Source of the DNA: Rufibacter radiotolerans
Lineage (GTDB): Bacteria > Bacteroidota > Bacteroidia > Cytophagales > Hymenobacteraceae
Direction of reading: 5' to 3'
Assembly: GCF_001078055.1 (NCBI RefSeq)
Contig: NZ_CP010777.1
Location: 4,307,001-4,371,000, forward strand
DNA length: 64,000 bases
In this document: in pieces, positions 23,846 to 32,444 of the stretch
Layout: each line of letters starts with the position of its first letter
Position numbering within the stretch: position 1 is the stretch's first letter
Made by a program: the position numbers and the translations under genes
The notes under the pieces: generated by a model
Database searches by the model: none
Told to the model about the DNA's origin: nothing
Seen by the model: only the letters and a program-made list of their open reading frames with translations

Positions 23846-23884
23846 CGTTTTGGGCCTGTCTTGCGGAAAACGGGCTAGAAACAG
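23846..23884. repeat. Dispersed palindrome (family A), copy 8
   Basis: CGTTTTGGGCCTGTC and GAAAACGGGCTAGAAACAG; opens a repeat nest that extends to 24240. Confidence 0.7.
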
Positions 23885-23971
23885 AGTTGATCTACAGAGG
23901 AGTGTCATCCCCCTACCCCCTTCAAAGGAGGACGAGGAAGAGGACTCAAGTGGTGGTTGGTGGCAGTAGTG

Positions 23972-23995
23972 GTTGTTGGTGAGAACACCAACAAC
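23972..23995. repeat. Short palindrome family B, copy 2
   Basis: Perfect 10-bp arms GTTGTTGGTG and CACCAACAAC with loop AGAA, which is the reverse complement of the loop of the copy at 17933-17956. So the two copies are the same element in opposite orientation. Confidence 0.8.
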
Positions 23996-24044
23996 GGCGG
24001 GCAGTATTGGGCATAGAAGAACAAAATATCAAAGAACGCTCTTT

Positions 24045-24089
24045 CGGATTTGCAATCCGGAAGTTACGAAAGGGGGATTTGTAATCCCC
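24045..24089. repeat. Twin ATTTGCAAT/ATTTGTAAT hairpins
   Basis: CGGATT-TGC-AATCCG (24045-24059) is followed 13 bases later by GGGGATT-TGT-AATCCCC (24073-24089). The two hairpins share the same ATT/AAT closing pairs and look like paired palindromic units, the arrangement seen in REP doublets. Confidence 0.65.
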
Positions 24090-24159
24090 TTTGCGGCACC
24101 TTTCGAGTTTTAGTTATTTACCCACCATATGTGCTCTCCTGTGTAAACACCCCTCTGCG

Positions 24160-24175
24160 CTCCCCTCAAGGGGAG
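24160..24175. repeat. CTCCCCT-CA-AGGGGAG hairpin
   Basis: A perfect 7-bp palindrome in the repeat nest; a related CCCCCTTCAAAGGAGG lies at 23916-23931. Confidence 0.6.
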
Positions 24176-24200
24176 AGTCTGCGTTGTAGTAGGCACTATT

Positions 24201-24240
24201 GCGTTTTGAGGCTATTTATCGGGAAACGGCCTCAAAACGC
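24201..24240. repeat. Dispersed palindrome (family A), copy 9
   Basis: Outer 12-bp arms GCGTTTTGAGGC and GCCTCAAAACGC are perfect; the inner part is TATTTATCGGGAAACG. Confidence 0.8.
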
Positions 24241-24272
24241 AATTAATCAAAACCCCTCCCTCCCAAAACCAA

Positions 24273-24306
24273 GAAAGCCTTACCAGACACATCTGATAAG
24301 GCTTTC
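24273..24306 (-). terminator. Intrinsic terminator of the glutamate-type dehydrogenase gene
   Basis: AAAGCCTTA with TAAGGCTTT arms and an inner CAGA-CACA-TCTG hairpin; a T-rich run follows on the minus strand. Confidence 0.7.
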
Positions 24307-24326
24307 CTTCTAGCACTATTTTTCCC

Positions 24327-25751
24327 TTACGGAAAGATACCCAATGACTGGTAACTCACGCCTATCTTCTCAATAGCGGCATAAAAACCGGCGGTGCGCA
24401 GGTCTGTGATGCCTTTGATCTGGTGGGTGACTTCGCGCATTTCCTGGTAGGCGGTAATCATGGTGTCTTCCAGGCCGGAGTAGACAAGGTCCCGCTCATC
24501 GGCGCCGTGAATGATGAGGAGTTTTTCCTCGGCGCTAAGGCTTTTGCCGGTGGTTTTCTCAATGGTGTTCACCAGGCGTTTCAGGCTGGCTTCTTCGGCC
24601 CGCTTGCCCATACGCCCGAAGCGAACGTTAGACAGGTTCTTGAGCCACTCAAAGTAGGAAACCGTTACCCCGCCGGCGTTCAGGTACAAATCTGGGAGAA
24701 TGATGACCCCGCGGGCGTGCAGAATGCGTTCGGCCTCCTGGGTGATAGGTCCGTTGGCGCCTTCGGCCACGATCTTGGCTTTCAGGCGCGGCGCGTTCTC
24801 CTCATGGATTACGTTCTCCAGGGCGGCCGGTAACAGCACATCACAGTCATACTCCAGCATTTCACTGGAATTAGGGATGAAGGCGCCTCCCTGGTACCCC
24901 TCAAAAGAGTTGTTTTCTTTGCGGTACTGGAAGATGCTGTCAATATCCAGCCCGTCTGGGTTAAAGATTCCGCCTTCCCGCTCAGCCACGCCAATGATGA
25001 TGGCGCCATCGCCCTGTAGGAATTTACCGGCATGGTACCCCACGTTTCCTATCCCCTGGATAATGATACGCTTGCCAGCCACGCCGCTGGAAAGATTCAA
25101 AGGCTGCAATACCGCCCCGTCATGCAGGGCCTCGCGCAACCCGAAGAAGATGCCCAGACCGGTGGCCTCGGCGCGGCCCCTGATCCCGCCCTGGCCCACC
25201 GGTTTCCCGGTCACGCAGCCTAAGGCGTTGGTCTCGCCAAATTTGAAGGTATGGTAGGTATCGGCTATCCAGGCCATTTCACGGCTGCTGGTCCCGTAAT
25301 CTGGGGCAGGCACGTCTACGGCCGGGCCGATGAGGTTCTTTTTGATCAACTCTGAGGCAAAGCGGCGGGTTACCCGTTCCAGCGTCTCTACGGAAGAGGT
25401 TCTGGGGTTTATCTTCACACCGCCCTTGGCGCCCCCGAAGGGCACGTCTACCACGGCGCATTTAAACGTCATCAGGCTGGCCAGGGCCACCACCTCATCT
25501 TCGTCTACGTGAATGCTATACCTGATCCCGCCCTTGGTGGGCAGTTTGTGTTGGCTGTGCTGGGCCCGTATTCCCTCAAACACCTGTACCTGCCCGTCCA
25601 CCTCCACCGGAAAGTTTACCTTGTACACACTGTTGCAGATCTTGATCTGCGATAAAATGCCAGGATGAAGCTTGGAGTGTTGGGCGGCCTGGTCATAGTA
25701 GTAATGCACGCTGTCCAGGAACTCTCTTCCCGGGGAAATCTTTTGGCTCAT
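24327..25751 (-). CDS. Glu/Leu/Phe/Val dehydrogenase family protein, 474 aa
   Basis: An NAD(P)-dependent amino-acid dehydrogenase, probably glutamate dehydrogenase. Catalytic-site segment HKLPTKGGIRYS (substrate Lys region) and MTFKCAVVDVPFGGAKGGVKINP with PAPDYGTSSREMAWIADTY follow in order, then a Rossmann domain (RIIIQGIGNVGYHAGKFL) and VAEGANGPITQEAERIL. Length is typical of the family (about 420-475). Specificity for Glu over Leu or Phe cannot be settled by eye. ATG 25751. A strong terminator follows. Confidence 0.92.
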   Translation of the reverse strand: MSQKISPGREFLDSVHYYYDQAAQHSKLHPGILSQIKICNSVYKVNFPVEVDGQVQVFEGIRAQHSQHKLPTKGGIRYSIHVDEDEVVALASLMTFKCAVVDVPFGGAKGGVKINPRTSSVETLERVTRRFASELIKKNLIGPAVDVPAPDYGTSSREMAWIADTYHTFKFGETNALGCVTGKPVGQGGIRGRAEATGLGIFFGLREALHDGAVLQPLNLSSGVAGKRIIIQGIGNVGYHAGKFLQGDGAIIIGVAEREGGIFNPDGLDIDSIFQYRKENNSFEGYQGGAFIPNSSEMLEYDCDVLLPAALENVIHEENAPRLKAKIVAEGANGPITQEAERILHARGVIILPDLYLNAGGVTVSYFEWLKNLSNVRFGRMGKRAEEASLKRLVNTIEKTTGKSLSAEEKLLIIHGADERDLVYSGLEDTMITAYQEMREVTHQIKGITDLRTAGFYAAIEKIGVSYQSLGIFP

Positions 25752-25820
25752 AGTTTTCTACAGTTGGTGGTTACAGGGTACAACGTAGGGAGCCGCCGGT
25801 GCGTTGCTTAGGGGCCGGAA

Positions 25821-25836
25821 TGTTCCACGGAGAACA
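25821..25836. other. Degenerate parS-like palindrome upstream of the dehydrogenase gene
   Basis: TGTTCCACGGAGAACA matches the known parS variant TGTTCCACGTGGAACA at 14 of 16 positions and the canonical form at 12 of 16. A chance palindrome is possible. Confidence 0.35.
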
Positions 25837-25850
25837 TTTGGGAAGTACCA

Positions 25851-25885
25851 GTTTTGGGCTACTTTCTGAAAAACACCCTTAAAAC
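25851..25885. repeat. Dispersed palindrome (family A), copy 10
   Basis: GTTTTGGGCTACTTT faces AAAACACCCTTAAAAC, between the divergent dehydrogenase and M28 genes. Confidence 0.7.
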
Positions 25886-25981
25886 AGACTTCCTTCGGTT
25901 CCTACTCCTTTTTGGGTTTTACCAGATTAATGCAGAAATTACGGGATAGTTTGTAGTGCCTTATACCCATTCCCATCTAAC

Positions 25982-27361
25982 ATGACTTCTTTCTTTTCTT
26001 TGCCCCGCCTGGCCGCAATGGCCGCAGGGTTAGCATTATTTCCGCAGGTAACCCAGGCGCAAGCTATCATTAAGCAAGACCCTACCATCAAAGCCATGAC
26101 CGAACAGGTGTCTGCCCAGGAACTGGAGCGCCTGGTGCGCGGCCTGGTCAGCTTTGAGACCCGCCACTCACTTAGCTCCGTCAAAGACAAAAAGAAAGGC
26201 ATTGGCGCCGCCCGCAACTGGGCCGAGGCCGAGATGCAGAAAGCCGCCGCCACCTCGGGTGGGCGCATGACCGTGACCCAGGACAAATACCTGGTGAAGG
26301 CCGACGGCCGCCGCGTGAAAGAAGACGTGGAGTTTGCCAACGTGATGGCCACCCTCAAAGGCACCGACCCCAACGACGACCGCGTGTTCATTGTCAGCGG
26401 ACACATTGACTCAAGAAATACAGACGTGATGGACGCCGTGGGCAAGGCACCCGGCGCGAATGATGATGGCTCTGGCACTGCGGCCGTGATTGAGCTGGCC
26501 CGCGTCATGGCCAAGCAGGCCTTCCCGGCCACCATCATTTTTGTGTGCGTACAGGGCGAAGAACAGGGTTTGATTGGAGCCCGTCATTTAGCGGAACGCG
26601 CCAAGAAAGAGAACTGGAACCTGGTGGCTATGCTCAACAATGACATGATCGGGAACTCGCTCTCAGATGAGACCGGCCTGGCAGACAACACCCGCGTGCG
26701 TATCTTCTCTGAAGGCGTACCAGCGCTGGAGACCCCAGAGATGACGGCCATGCGCAAAAGCACCGGCGGCGAGAACGACAGCCGCAGCCGCCAACTTGCC
26801 CGCTACATGAAAGAGATGGCCAACCGGTACGTGCCGCAACTAGAGGTAGTATTGAACTACCGCACCGACCGTTTCCTGCGGGGCGGGGACCACACTCCCT
26901 TCAGCCAGATGGGGTTCACGGCCATACGCGTCTGCGAGATGAACGAGAACTACCAGTACCAGCACCAGAACGTGCGCACCGAGAAAGGCATCGCCTACGG
27001 CGATTTTCCCGAGCACGTAGACTTTGAGTACATGCGCAAGAACACCGCCATGAACCTGGCCACGCTGGCCAACCTGGCCTCGGCACCCTACTCCCCGGAG
27101 AATGTGGGCGTGGTGACCAGCAACCTCACCAACAAAACCGAACTGAAGTGGGAGGCGCCGGCCAAGGGCAAAAAACCGGCCGGCTACTACATTCTCATGC
27201 GCGAAACATCCTCGCCTATGTGGGAAAAGAAAATCTACGTGGACGGCAACGCCACCACCACCATTCTGCCTTACTCCAAAGACAACTATTTCTTTGCCGT
27301 ACAGGCCGTAGACGCGCAAGGTCATGAAAGCTTGCCGGTCATGCCTAAGCCGTTGAGGTAG
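25982..27361 (+). CDS. M28-family exported aminopeptidase with C-terminal fibronectin-like domain, 459 aa
   Basis: A zinc-dependent exported peptidase. Signal peptide at the start (FSLPRLAAMAAGLALF, VTQAQ). Five metal ligands are placed as in M28: His in VSGHIDSR, Asp in PGANDDGSG, Glu-Glu in VQGEEQGLIG, Asp in MLNNDMIGN, His in GGDHTPFSQMGF. The last 100 or so residues (LTNKTELKWEAPA, GYYILMRE, YFFAVQAVDAQGHES) form an Ig/fibronectin-type III-like module. No C-terminal T9SS sorting domain is recognised. The substrate is unknown. A stem-loop terminator follows. Confidence 0.92.
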   Translation: MTSFFSLPRLAAMAAGLALFPQVTQAQAIIKQDPTIKAMTEQVSAQELERLVRGLVSFETRHSLSSVKDKKKGIGAARNWAEAEMQKAAATSGGRMTVTQDKYLVKADGRRVKEDVEFANVMATLKGTDPNDDRVFIVSGHIDSRNTDVMDAVGKAPGANDDGSGTAAVIELARVMAKQAFPATIIFVCVQGEEQGLIGARHLAERAKKENWNLVAMLNNDMIGNSLSDETGLADNTRVRIFSEGVPALETPEMTAMRKSTGGENDSRSRQLARYMKEMANRYVPQLEVVLNYRTDRFLRGGDHTPFSQMGFTAIRVCEMNENYQYQHQNVRTEKGIAYGDFPEHVDFEYMRKNTAMNLATLANLASAPYSPENVGVVTSNLTNKTELKWEAPAKGKKPAGYYILMRETSSPMWEKKIYVDGNATTTILPYSKDNYFFAVQAVDAQGHESLPVMPKPLR

Positions 27362-27364
27362 ATT

Positions 27365-27404
27365 CCGTTTTGGGCCCGTTTTCATGAAAACGGGCTTAAA
27401 ACAG
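27365..27404. repeat. Dispersed palindrome (family A), copy 11
   Basis: CCGTTTTGGGCCCGTTTT and AAAACGGGCTTAAAACAG. Apart from the end base and the short loop, imperfect pairs of the arms are G-T in this strand. Confidence 0.85.
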
Positions 27405-27434
27405 CCCGGTAAGATTGGCTTGCCGGGCTGTTTT
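27398..27434 (+). terminator. Intrinsic terminator of the M28 peptidase gene
   Basis: AAAACAGCCCGG with CCGGGCTGTTTT, 12-bp stem, 13-nt loop, followed by AGATTTT. It overlaps the end of the palindrome copy. Confidence 0.85.
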
Positions 27435-27681
27435 AGATTTTAGGCCACCTATAATTCAACTTATCTCTCTTGCCAGGGCCGCAAATAGTGATTTTACAAG
27501 AGATAGTACCAACCTTTTGCGGCTTATACTAGTAAGTGCACCTAAGCAGCTTTGCCTTTGGCTTTTAGATAGAATACAAGCACTTTCTCCTTCCTTCAGA
27601 AGGCTTTCCTCCGTTACACGCTGAAAGAGAACAAAGCAAGGGCAAGAAGCCTACTTCTTCCAACATTTTTTCTGGTTTTAT
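27435..27681. other. Spacer upstream of the patatin gene
   Basis: Nothing beyond AT-rich stretches; the promoter of the patatin gene must lie here but has no clear TAnnTTTG box. Confidence 0.3.
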
Positions 27682-30000
27682 ATGCATTCACTCTTATATG
27701 GTTTAAGGGTATTCCTGATTTTATTATTGCTGATGGCAGGCCAGAAAGTGGCCGGGCAAAAAGTGGGCCTGGTACTAAGCGGCGGCGGCGCCAAAGGATT
27801 GGCCCACGTGGGCGTCTTAAAGGTGCTGGAGCAAAACAACATTCCTATTGACTACATTGTGGGCACCAGTATGGGCTCAGTGGTAGGGGCCCTGTATGCC
27901 GCCGGCTACTCGCCCCAGGATATTGAGGACCTGGTGCTTTCGCCTAAGTTCCAGTACTGGGTTTCTGGCCGCCAGCTGGAAGACCATGCCTTCAACTTCT
28001 TCAGCCTGGACCCCTCCCCCGCGGCCCTGCGCCTGCCTGTCTCTCTAAAGAAGAATATTCAGGTACAGACCACCAGCGGACTGGTAAGCGATGTGAACCT
28101 CAACTATGCTTTGGCCTCTACCATGGCGGCGGGCGGTGCCATTGCCAATTATGACTTTGACAAGCTGTTTGTGCCCTTCCGGAGCCTTACGGCCGAGATC
28201 TTTACCCGGCAGCAGGTGATTCAGCGCAACGGCTCACTGGCAGACGCGGTGCGTAACTCCATGGCGGTGCCGCTGGCGTTCCGGCCTATCAGGCAGGCAG
28301 ACGGGCGTTACCTGTTTGACGGGGGTCTGTTCAATAACTTCCCCACAGATGTGATGCGCTCAGAATTCAAACCCGATATCATTATTGGGGTGAACGTGGG
28401 CGATGTCTCCTACAAGAAATATCCCCATGAGAAGGATGACGAACTGCTGGGATCTTCGCTCATTTTCCTGAGCTTTGACGTGGCAGACACCCTAGCCGTG
28501 GGGCCTAACGGGGTTTTGATTCAGCCCGACCTGGAAGGCTTTGGCACCACCGCCTTTGACCGCGCCAAGGAACTCATTGACATTGGCGTGAAATCTACCC
28601 AGGAGAAACTGCCTTTGCTAAAGCAGCGCATCAAAAGGCAGGAAGACTCCGTGGCTTTGCAACAGAGACGGCAGGCCTTCACCAAAAAAGCCCCGGCGCC
28701 CAAGTTTACCAGCGTGAAGATCCAGGGCCTGGAGGCAAACCAGCATGACTACGTGCGCAGTTTCTTCCTGAAGAAAGGCGGCCATTATACCATCACTGAC
28801 ATAGAGGAAGGCTATTACCGCCTGGCGGCCAATGACTTCTTCAAGGGCATTTACCCCCGCATAAAATACTCTCCTGAGCAAGGAGGCTATGAACTGAGCC
28901 TGGATGCCCGCCAGAGCAACAACGCCACGGCAGAAGTAGGCGCCGTCTTCAGCACCCGCCCGGTAGACAACCTGTACGTGGGCCTGGAATACCGTTTCCT
29001 GAACCGCGTCTTGTACACCATTGGGGCCAACGCCAACATAGGCCGTTTCTACGCCGCCGGGCAATTCGGTTTCCGGGTGAATATGCCCAGCCCGCTGCCT
29101 TTCTACATTGAGCCGTCTGTGATGTACAGCTCCCTCAATTACCAGGACGTAAGCGATTTTCTGGACCGTGACGCCACCAGCACCCAAGTACGCCAACGCG
29201 ATTTCAAGGTAGGCATGCAGGCCGGCATCAGCCATAATTTCAGGAGCCGGTTTGTGTTTGAGGGCGCCTGGTTCTCCAATGAAGACGAATATGCCAACAA
29301 TATCAACGTTTCGTCAGATGACGTGCTTGATGAGACAGATTTCCAAGGGGTTACCGCCGCGCTGCGTTTTGAGCGCAACTCACTTAACCGCAAAATGTAC
29401 TCTACTCGGGGCCACCGGGCGGTGCTGGGCGTACGCGGGGTCACCGGCGAAGAGCTCTATGACCCAGGTACCACCTCTCTGCTCACCGAAGGCCGCTCGG
29501 CCCGGCACCAGTGGCTGCAATTCTCGGCTACCTATGAAGGCTATTACCCTTCTAAGAATGACAAGAGCAGCTGGGGCTATTTTATTGAAGGCATGTTGAG
29601 TACCCAGGGCAGGTTCTCTAATTACCGGTCTACCCTTAACGTGGCGCCGGCTTTCTCGCCTTTGCCAGATTCCCGCACGCTGTTTCTGGATAAATACCGG
29701 GCCACCAGATACGCCGCCGTGGGCGGGCGCTTCTCCCGGAAGGTGCTGACCAAGTTTGAGTGGCGCACAGAGGCTTTCATGCACCTGATCCATGCGCCTT
29801 ATGAAGAAGGCCCAGAGCAGCAAGCCCTGCGCGCCCAAGGCTTTGACCGTCCCCGCCTCACGGCCAGTACCGGCTTGATCTTCCAGCTGCCTATTGGCCC
29901 GGCAGCCCTCCAGGTGATCCATTATGACAATGACACCAACCGCTGGAATGTCTTCGGCCACGTGGGGTTCCTGCTGTACAGAGCACGCACGCTACAATAA
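27682..30000 (+). CDS. Patatin-like phospholipase with POTRA-like and Omp85-like barrel domains, 772 aa
   Basis: A signal peptide leads into a patatin domain (about residues 27-220): the oxyanion loop SGGGAKGLAHVG, nucleophile elbow GTSMGS, and DGG in YLFDGGLFNNFP supplying the catalytic Asp. A linker and POTRA-like segment (about 330-420, SVKIQGLEANQHDYV) precede a C-terminal outer-membrane barrel of surface-antigen/Omp85 type, ending HVGFLLYRARTLQ. This is the layout of type Vd secreted phospholipases such as PlpD. Patatin could be exposed at either face. It starts at ATG 27682. Confidence 0.9.
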   Translation: MHSLLYGLRVFLILLLLMAGQKVAGQKVGLVLSGGGAKGLAHVGVLKVLEQNNIPIDYIVGTSMGSVVGALYAAGYSPQDIEDLVLSPKFQYWVSGRQLEDHAFNFFSLDPSPAALRLPVSLKKNIQVQTTSGLVSDVNLNYALASTMAAGGAIANYDFDKLFVPFRSLTAEIFTRQQVIQRNGSLADAVRNSMAVPLAFRPIRQADGRYLFDGGLFNNFPTDVMRSEFKPDIIIGVNVGDVSYKKYPHEKDDELLGSSLIFLSFDVADTLAVGPNGVLIQPDLEGFGTTAFDRAKELIDIGVKSTQEKLPLLKQRIKRQEDSVALQQRRQAFTKKAPAPKFTSVKIQGLEANQHDYVRSFFLKKGGHYTITDIEEGYYRLAANDFFKGIYPRIKYSPEQGGYELSLDARQSNNATAEVGAVFSTRPVDNLYVGLEYRFLNRVLYTIGANANIGRFYAAGQFGFRVNMPSPLPFYIEPSVMYSSLNYQDVSDFLDRDATSTQVRQRDFKVGMQAGISHNFRSRFVFEGAWFSNEDEYANNINVSSDDVLDETDFQGVTAALRFERNSLNRKMYSTRGHRAVLGVRGVTGEELYDPGTTSLLTEGRSARHQWLQFSATYEGYYPSKNDKSSWGYFIEGMLSTQGRFSNYRSTLNVAPAFSPLPDSRTLFLDKYRATRYAAVGGRFSRKVLTKFEWRTEAFMHLIHAPYEEGPEQQALRAQGFDRPRLTASTGLIFQLPIGPAALQVIHYDNDTNRWNVFGHVGFLLYRARTLQ

Positions 30001-30033
30001 ATCGCAGCCATAGCCTTGGCTGTGCCAAATAAG

Positions 30034-30089
30034 AGAAGCTCCCGTTTTGGGGCCGTTTTACAGAAAACGGCTCCAAAACGGGAGCTTCT
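30034..30089 (+). terminator. Family A palindrome enlarged into a 26-bp terminator stem
   Basis: AGAAGCTCCCGTTTTGGGGC and GCTCCAAAACGGGAGCTTCT pair almost perfectly, with one G-T pair and inner CGTTTT/AAAACG. It lies 33 bases after the patatin stop and is followed by TTTG. Confidence 0.75.
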
Positions 30090-30172
30090 TTGTATGGTTG
30101 GATTAGTTTAGACCGAGGCGGCTGCCAGGTTGGAAAAGACTTTCAGCTCTAACACAGGTTTTCTTTTCCCTG

Positions 30173-30212
30173 GCGTTTTAGGCCCGGTTTTCAAAAAACA
30201 GGCTCAAAACAC
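30173..30212. repeat. Dispersed palindrome (family A), copy 13
   Basis: GCGTTTTAGGCCCGG and CAGGCTCAAAACAC arms, 42 bases before the DUF2807 stop. Confidence 0.7.
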
Positions 30213-30254
30213 CTAATGCCTTTAAAGGATACTGCCTCTCCTAAAAGAGGTTCC

Positions 30255-30977
30255 TTACGCCCGCTTCTGCACTTTACCGCTGCCGCTCACCCGGCTGTCT
30301 ACGTTGGGCTGGCCTTCATAGAAAACCCGGCCGCTGCCGCTTATGCTGGACTTTAAGGTAGAGGACGCGTTTATCTCACAGGAACCCGACCCACTGATGC
30401 TGATCTTGGCGTCATTGGTCTTAAATCCGAAGCCTTTCAACGAGCCCGAGCCACTCACCGCCACGGTGCTTTGCTTGCCTTCGCCCTCCAGCTCAATATT
30501 TCCTGAGCCTGAGATACGGCTGCTCATCTTATCTACGGAAGCCTGTAACTTAATAGACCCTGAACCACTCACCGCCAACTCCAAGTTGGTGGCCTTAAAG
30601 GAATCTTTGCCCAGTATCTTGCCTGATCCGCTCACAGACAAGGCTTCCACCTGAGGTACGGTAATGTAGATAGTCACCCGTTTCTGGTCCGTGTCAAAAT
30701 TAAACATGCGGTCCTGGTCTTTTCTTTTGATGACCAGTTGCCCGTCTTTCACCTCCGTGATGAGTTGGGCCAGTTGCTCCGCGTCGCCATCTAGTTTCAC
30801 GCTCTGGGTATTGCCTCTGCGCAGAATTACCTCGGCGGGGTAGCCCAGGCCAATCTTGGTGAATGCCGGCAGCGAGCGGGTCTCTTCTTGCATTATCGAG
30901 GGGGCACCTTTGAAAGAAGACAGGGAAACTACCAGGGCCAGAACGGCCAGAAACAGGAAAGCGGATAGATTTTTCAT
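30255..30977 (-). CDS. DUF2807 (head GIN domain) exported protein, 240 aa
   Basis: A signal peptide (FLFLAVLALVVSLSSFKG) precedes the DUF2807 domain of about 200 residues. That domain is a stacked beta structure with the GSGxI-type repeat seen many times here (VSGSGKIL, VSGSGSIKL, ISGSGNIEL, VSGSGSLKG, ISGSGSCEI, SISGSGRV). Proteins of this type are common in Bacteroidota and their function is unknown. The gene is alone, with a terminator-like palindrome before it. Confidence 0.9.
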   Translation of the reverse strand: MKNLSAFLFLAVLALVVSLSSFKGAPSIMQEETRSLPAFTKIGLGYPAEVILRRGNTQSVKLDGDAEQLAQLITEVKDGQLVIKRKDQDRMFNFDTDQKRVTIYITVPQVEALSVSGSGKILGKDSFKATNLELAVSGSGSIKLQASVDKMSSRISGSGNIELEGEGKQSTVAVSGSGSLKGFGFKTNDAKISISGSGSCEINASSTLKSSISGSGRVFYEGQPNVDSRVSGSGKVQKRA

Positions 30978-31069
30978 AGAAGTGTCTTTATGTTTCTTCT
31001 ATAGATGAGCATAGGAGAGAAAGGGTTGCACGAGACTCCCATAATTATTTCTTATTCCCAGGCAGGCAT

Positions 31070-31101
31070 AAAAAAAGGGCTACCCTGCTGGGTAGCCCTT
31101 T
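31070..31101 (-). terminator. Intrinsic terminator of the fasciclin gene
   Basis: Perfect stem AAAGGGCTACCC with GGGTAGCCCTTT and loop TGCT; T-rich (TTTTTT) follows on the minus strand. Confidence 0.9.
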
Positions 31102-31125
31102 CTACATTCACAATCTTTTGCGCTC

Positions 31126-31635
31126 TTAAAGCTTAGGCCTGGGGGGTTGAAGGGCGCCATTTAACTGGTGCCAAACGCCATTGGTATACAGTTGGTCGGA
31201 TTCCAGCAGCTTAACGCCATCTACCAGAATTGCCCCCTTCTTGCGGTAGATACGCAGGTTATTGCCGTTTATGTTCTTTATATCGGTGCCGTCTTTCAAA
31301 TCTTCTGAGGTAATGCTGGACGCCACCAGATGCTGGCCCAGGAAAGCCCTAAGGTCCTCGGGAGAGGCGTCTTTATAGGCCGCCAGTGCCGCTTCTGAAG
31401 GGGCGAAGAAAGTATAGGGGTCACTATGTGATAACAGGGGCATTAAACCCGCCTTGGTCACTAGCTCCAGCAAAAGCGTCTGTTTGTGGGTGATACCTTC
31501 GGCCAGGGTCATGTGGGCCATCTTGGCCGTAGCCGCCGCCCCGGTCACCGTAACCTGGGCCTGGGTGCCTATGGGAACGGCCGTGCAGACCAGAAGCAAA
31601 AGGCAAATCTTTAGATAAGTAAAATTCTTCTTCAT
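31126..31635 (-). CDS. Fasciclin-domain secreted protein, 169 aa
   Basis: A signal peptide (YLKICLLLLVCTAVPIGTQAQ) is followed by one fasciclin (FAS1) domain. Segments: LELVTKAGLMPLLSHSDPYTFFAPSEAALAA, LRAFLGQHLVASSI and NNLRIYRKKGAILVDGVKLLESDQLYTNGVWHQLNGAL. FAS1 domains mediate adhesion; a role in cell-surface interactions is inference. The domain is compact and the C-terminal tail is short (QPPRPKL). Confidence 0.87.
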   Translation of the reverse strand: MKKNFTYLKICLLLLVCTAVPIGTQAQVTVTGAAATAKMAHMTLAEGITHKQTLLLELVTKAGLMPLLSHSDPYTFFAPSEAALAAYKDASPEDLRAFLGQHLVASSITSEDLKDGTDIKNINGNNLRIYRKKGAILVDGVKLLESDQLYTNGVWHQLNGALQPPRPKL

Positions 31636-31730
31636 CTCCCCTACTGTAAATAACCTGTTATATACCTAGTATACGGTGATTTACAGAAAATAGATAAAGC
31701 CGTTTTTCTTTAGGAAGTGCAAAAATAAGG

Positions 31731-32351
31731 TTACCCCAGCACCTGGTCAAAGAAATTCTGGATCTGGCCTGGCACCAGAATAATGCTCACCACCAAGCCA
31801 AAGGCGGCGCCATAAAAGTGGGCACTGTGGTTAATACCGTCATGGCTCTTAGTGCTCATGTAATAGGATAGAGCCAAGTAAAGCGCACCGAAGATATAGC
31901 CTTGGATAGGGAATGGAATTGGGAAAATTAACAGCTCCGTTAGCGGGTTGAAATAGATGCTGGAGAAGATAATGGCGGCCACCCCACCCGAAGCCCCCAG
32001 GGAATAATACCGGCTGTCATTCTTATGCTTAAAATAAGTGGGCAGGTCTGACACGATAATAGCCACTAAATAAAGCACTACATAAATCACCGCCCCTACC
32101 GGAAACCCGAAAATGCCTAAGAATATCTGTTCTACTACCCCGCCAAAAATGTACAGGGAGAACATGTTAAAGAACAGGTGCATGAAATCTGCGTGCAGAA
32201 ACCCTGAGGTAAGCAAACGCCACCACTCCTTGTCCTGCGCCACCGACTGCGGATGATGCACCCAGGCCTCCATTAAATTCTGGTTCTGCCAGGCATACAA
32301 AGAGACAAGGACCGTGATGGCAATAATGATAAGGGTGATGGAAATGACCAT
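31731..32351 (-). CDS. Rhomboid-family intramembrane serine protease, 206 aa
   Basis: Rhomboids cleave membrane-spanning substrates inside the bilayer. The catalytic serine lies in GASGGVAA, the catalytic His in HSAHFYGAAFG near the last segment, and HADFMHLFFNMFSLYIFG is the family's first loop. About six hydrophobic segments fit the minimal rhomboid fold. ATG 32351 is used. The next gene upstream on the same strand is the polyprenyl synthase. Confidence 0.9.
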   Translation of the reverse strand: MVISITLIIIAITVLVSLYAWQNQNLMEAWVHHPQSVAQDKEWWRLLTSGFLHADFMHLFFNMFSLYIFGGVVEQIFLGIFGFPVGAVIYVVLYLVAIIVSDLPTYFKHKNDSRYYSLGASGGVAAIIFSSIYFNPLTELLIFPIPFPIQGYIFGALYLALSYYMSTKSHDGINHSAHFYGAAFGLVVSIILVPGQIQNFFDQVLG

Positions 32352-32444
32352 GGAAAATCTGAAATAGGTTGGGCTGAGAAATTTGCCGGTAAGAAAAGCG
32401 GTCGTTCTGAGCCGTAAAAGGGAAATTATAAAGCAAGGCAGCTA

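Noticed and set aside
24050..24313. 87-codon frame in the repeat nest
   Set aside because: It runs through palindromic repeats and a terminator and has no protein-like composition.
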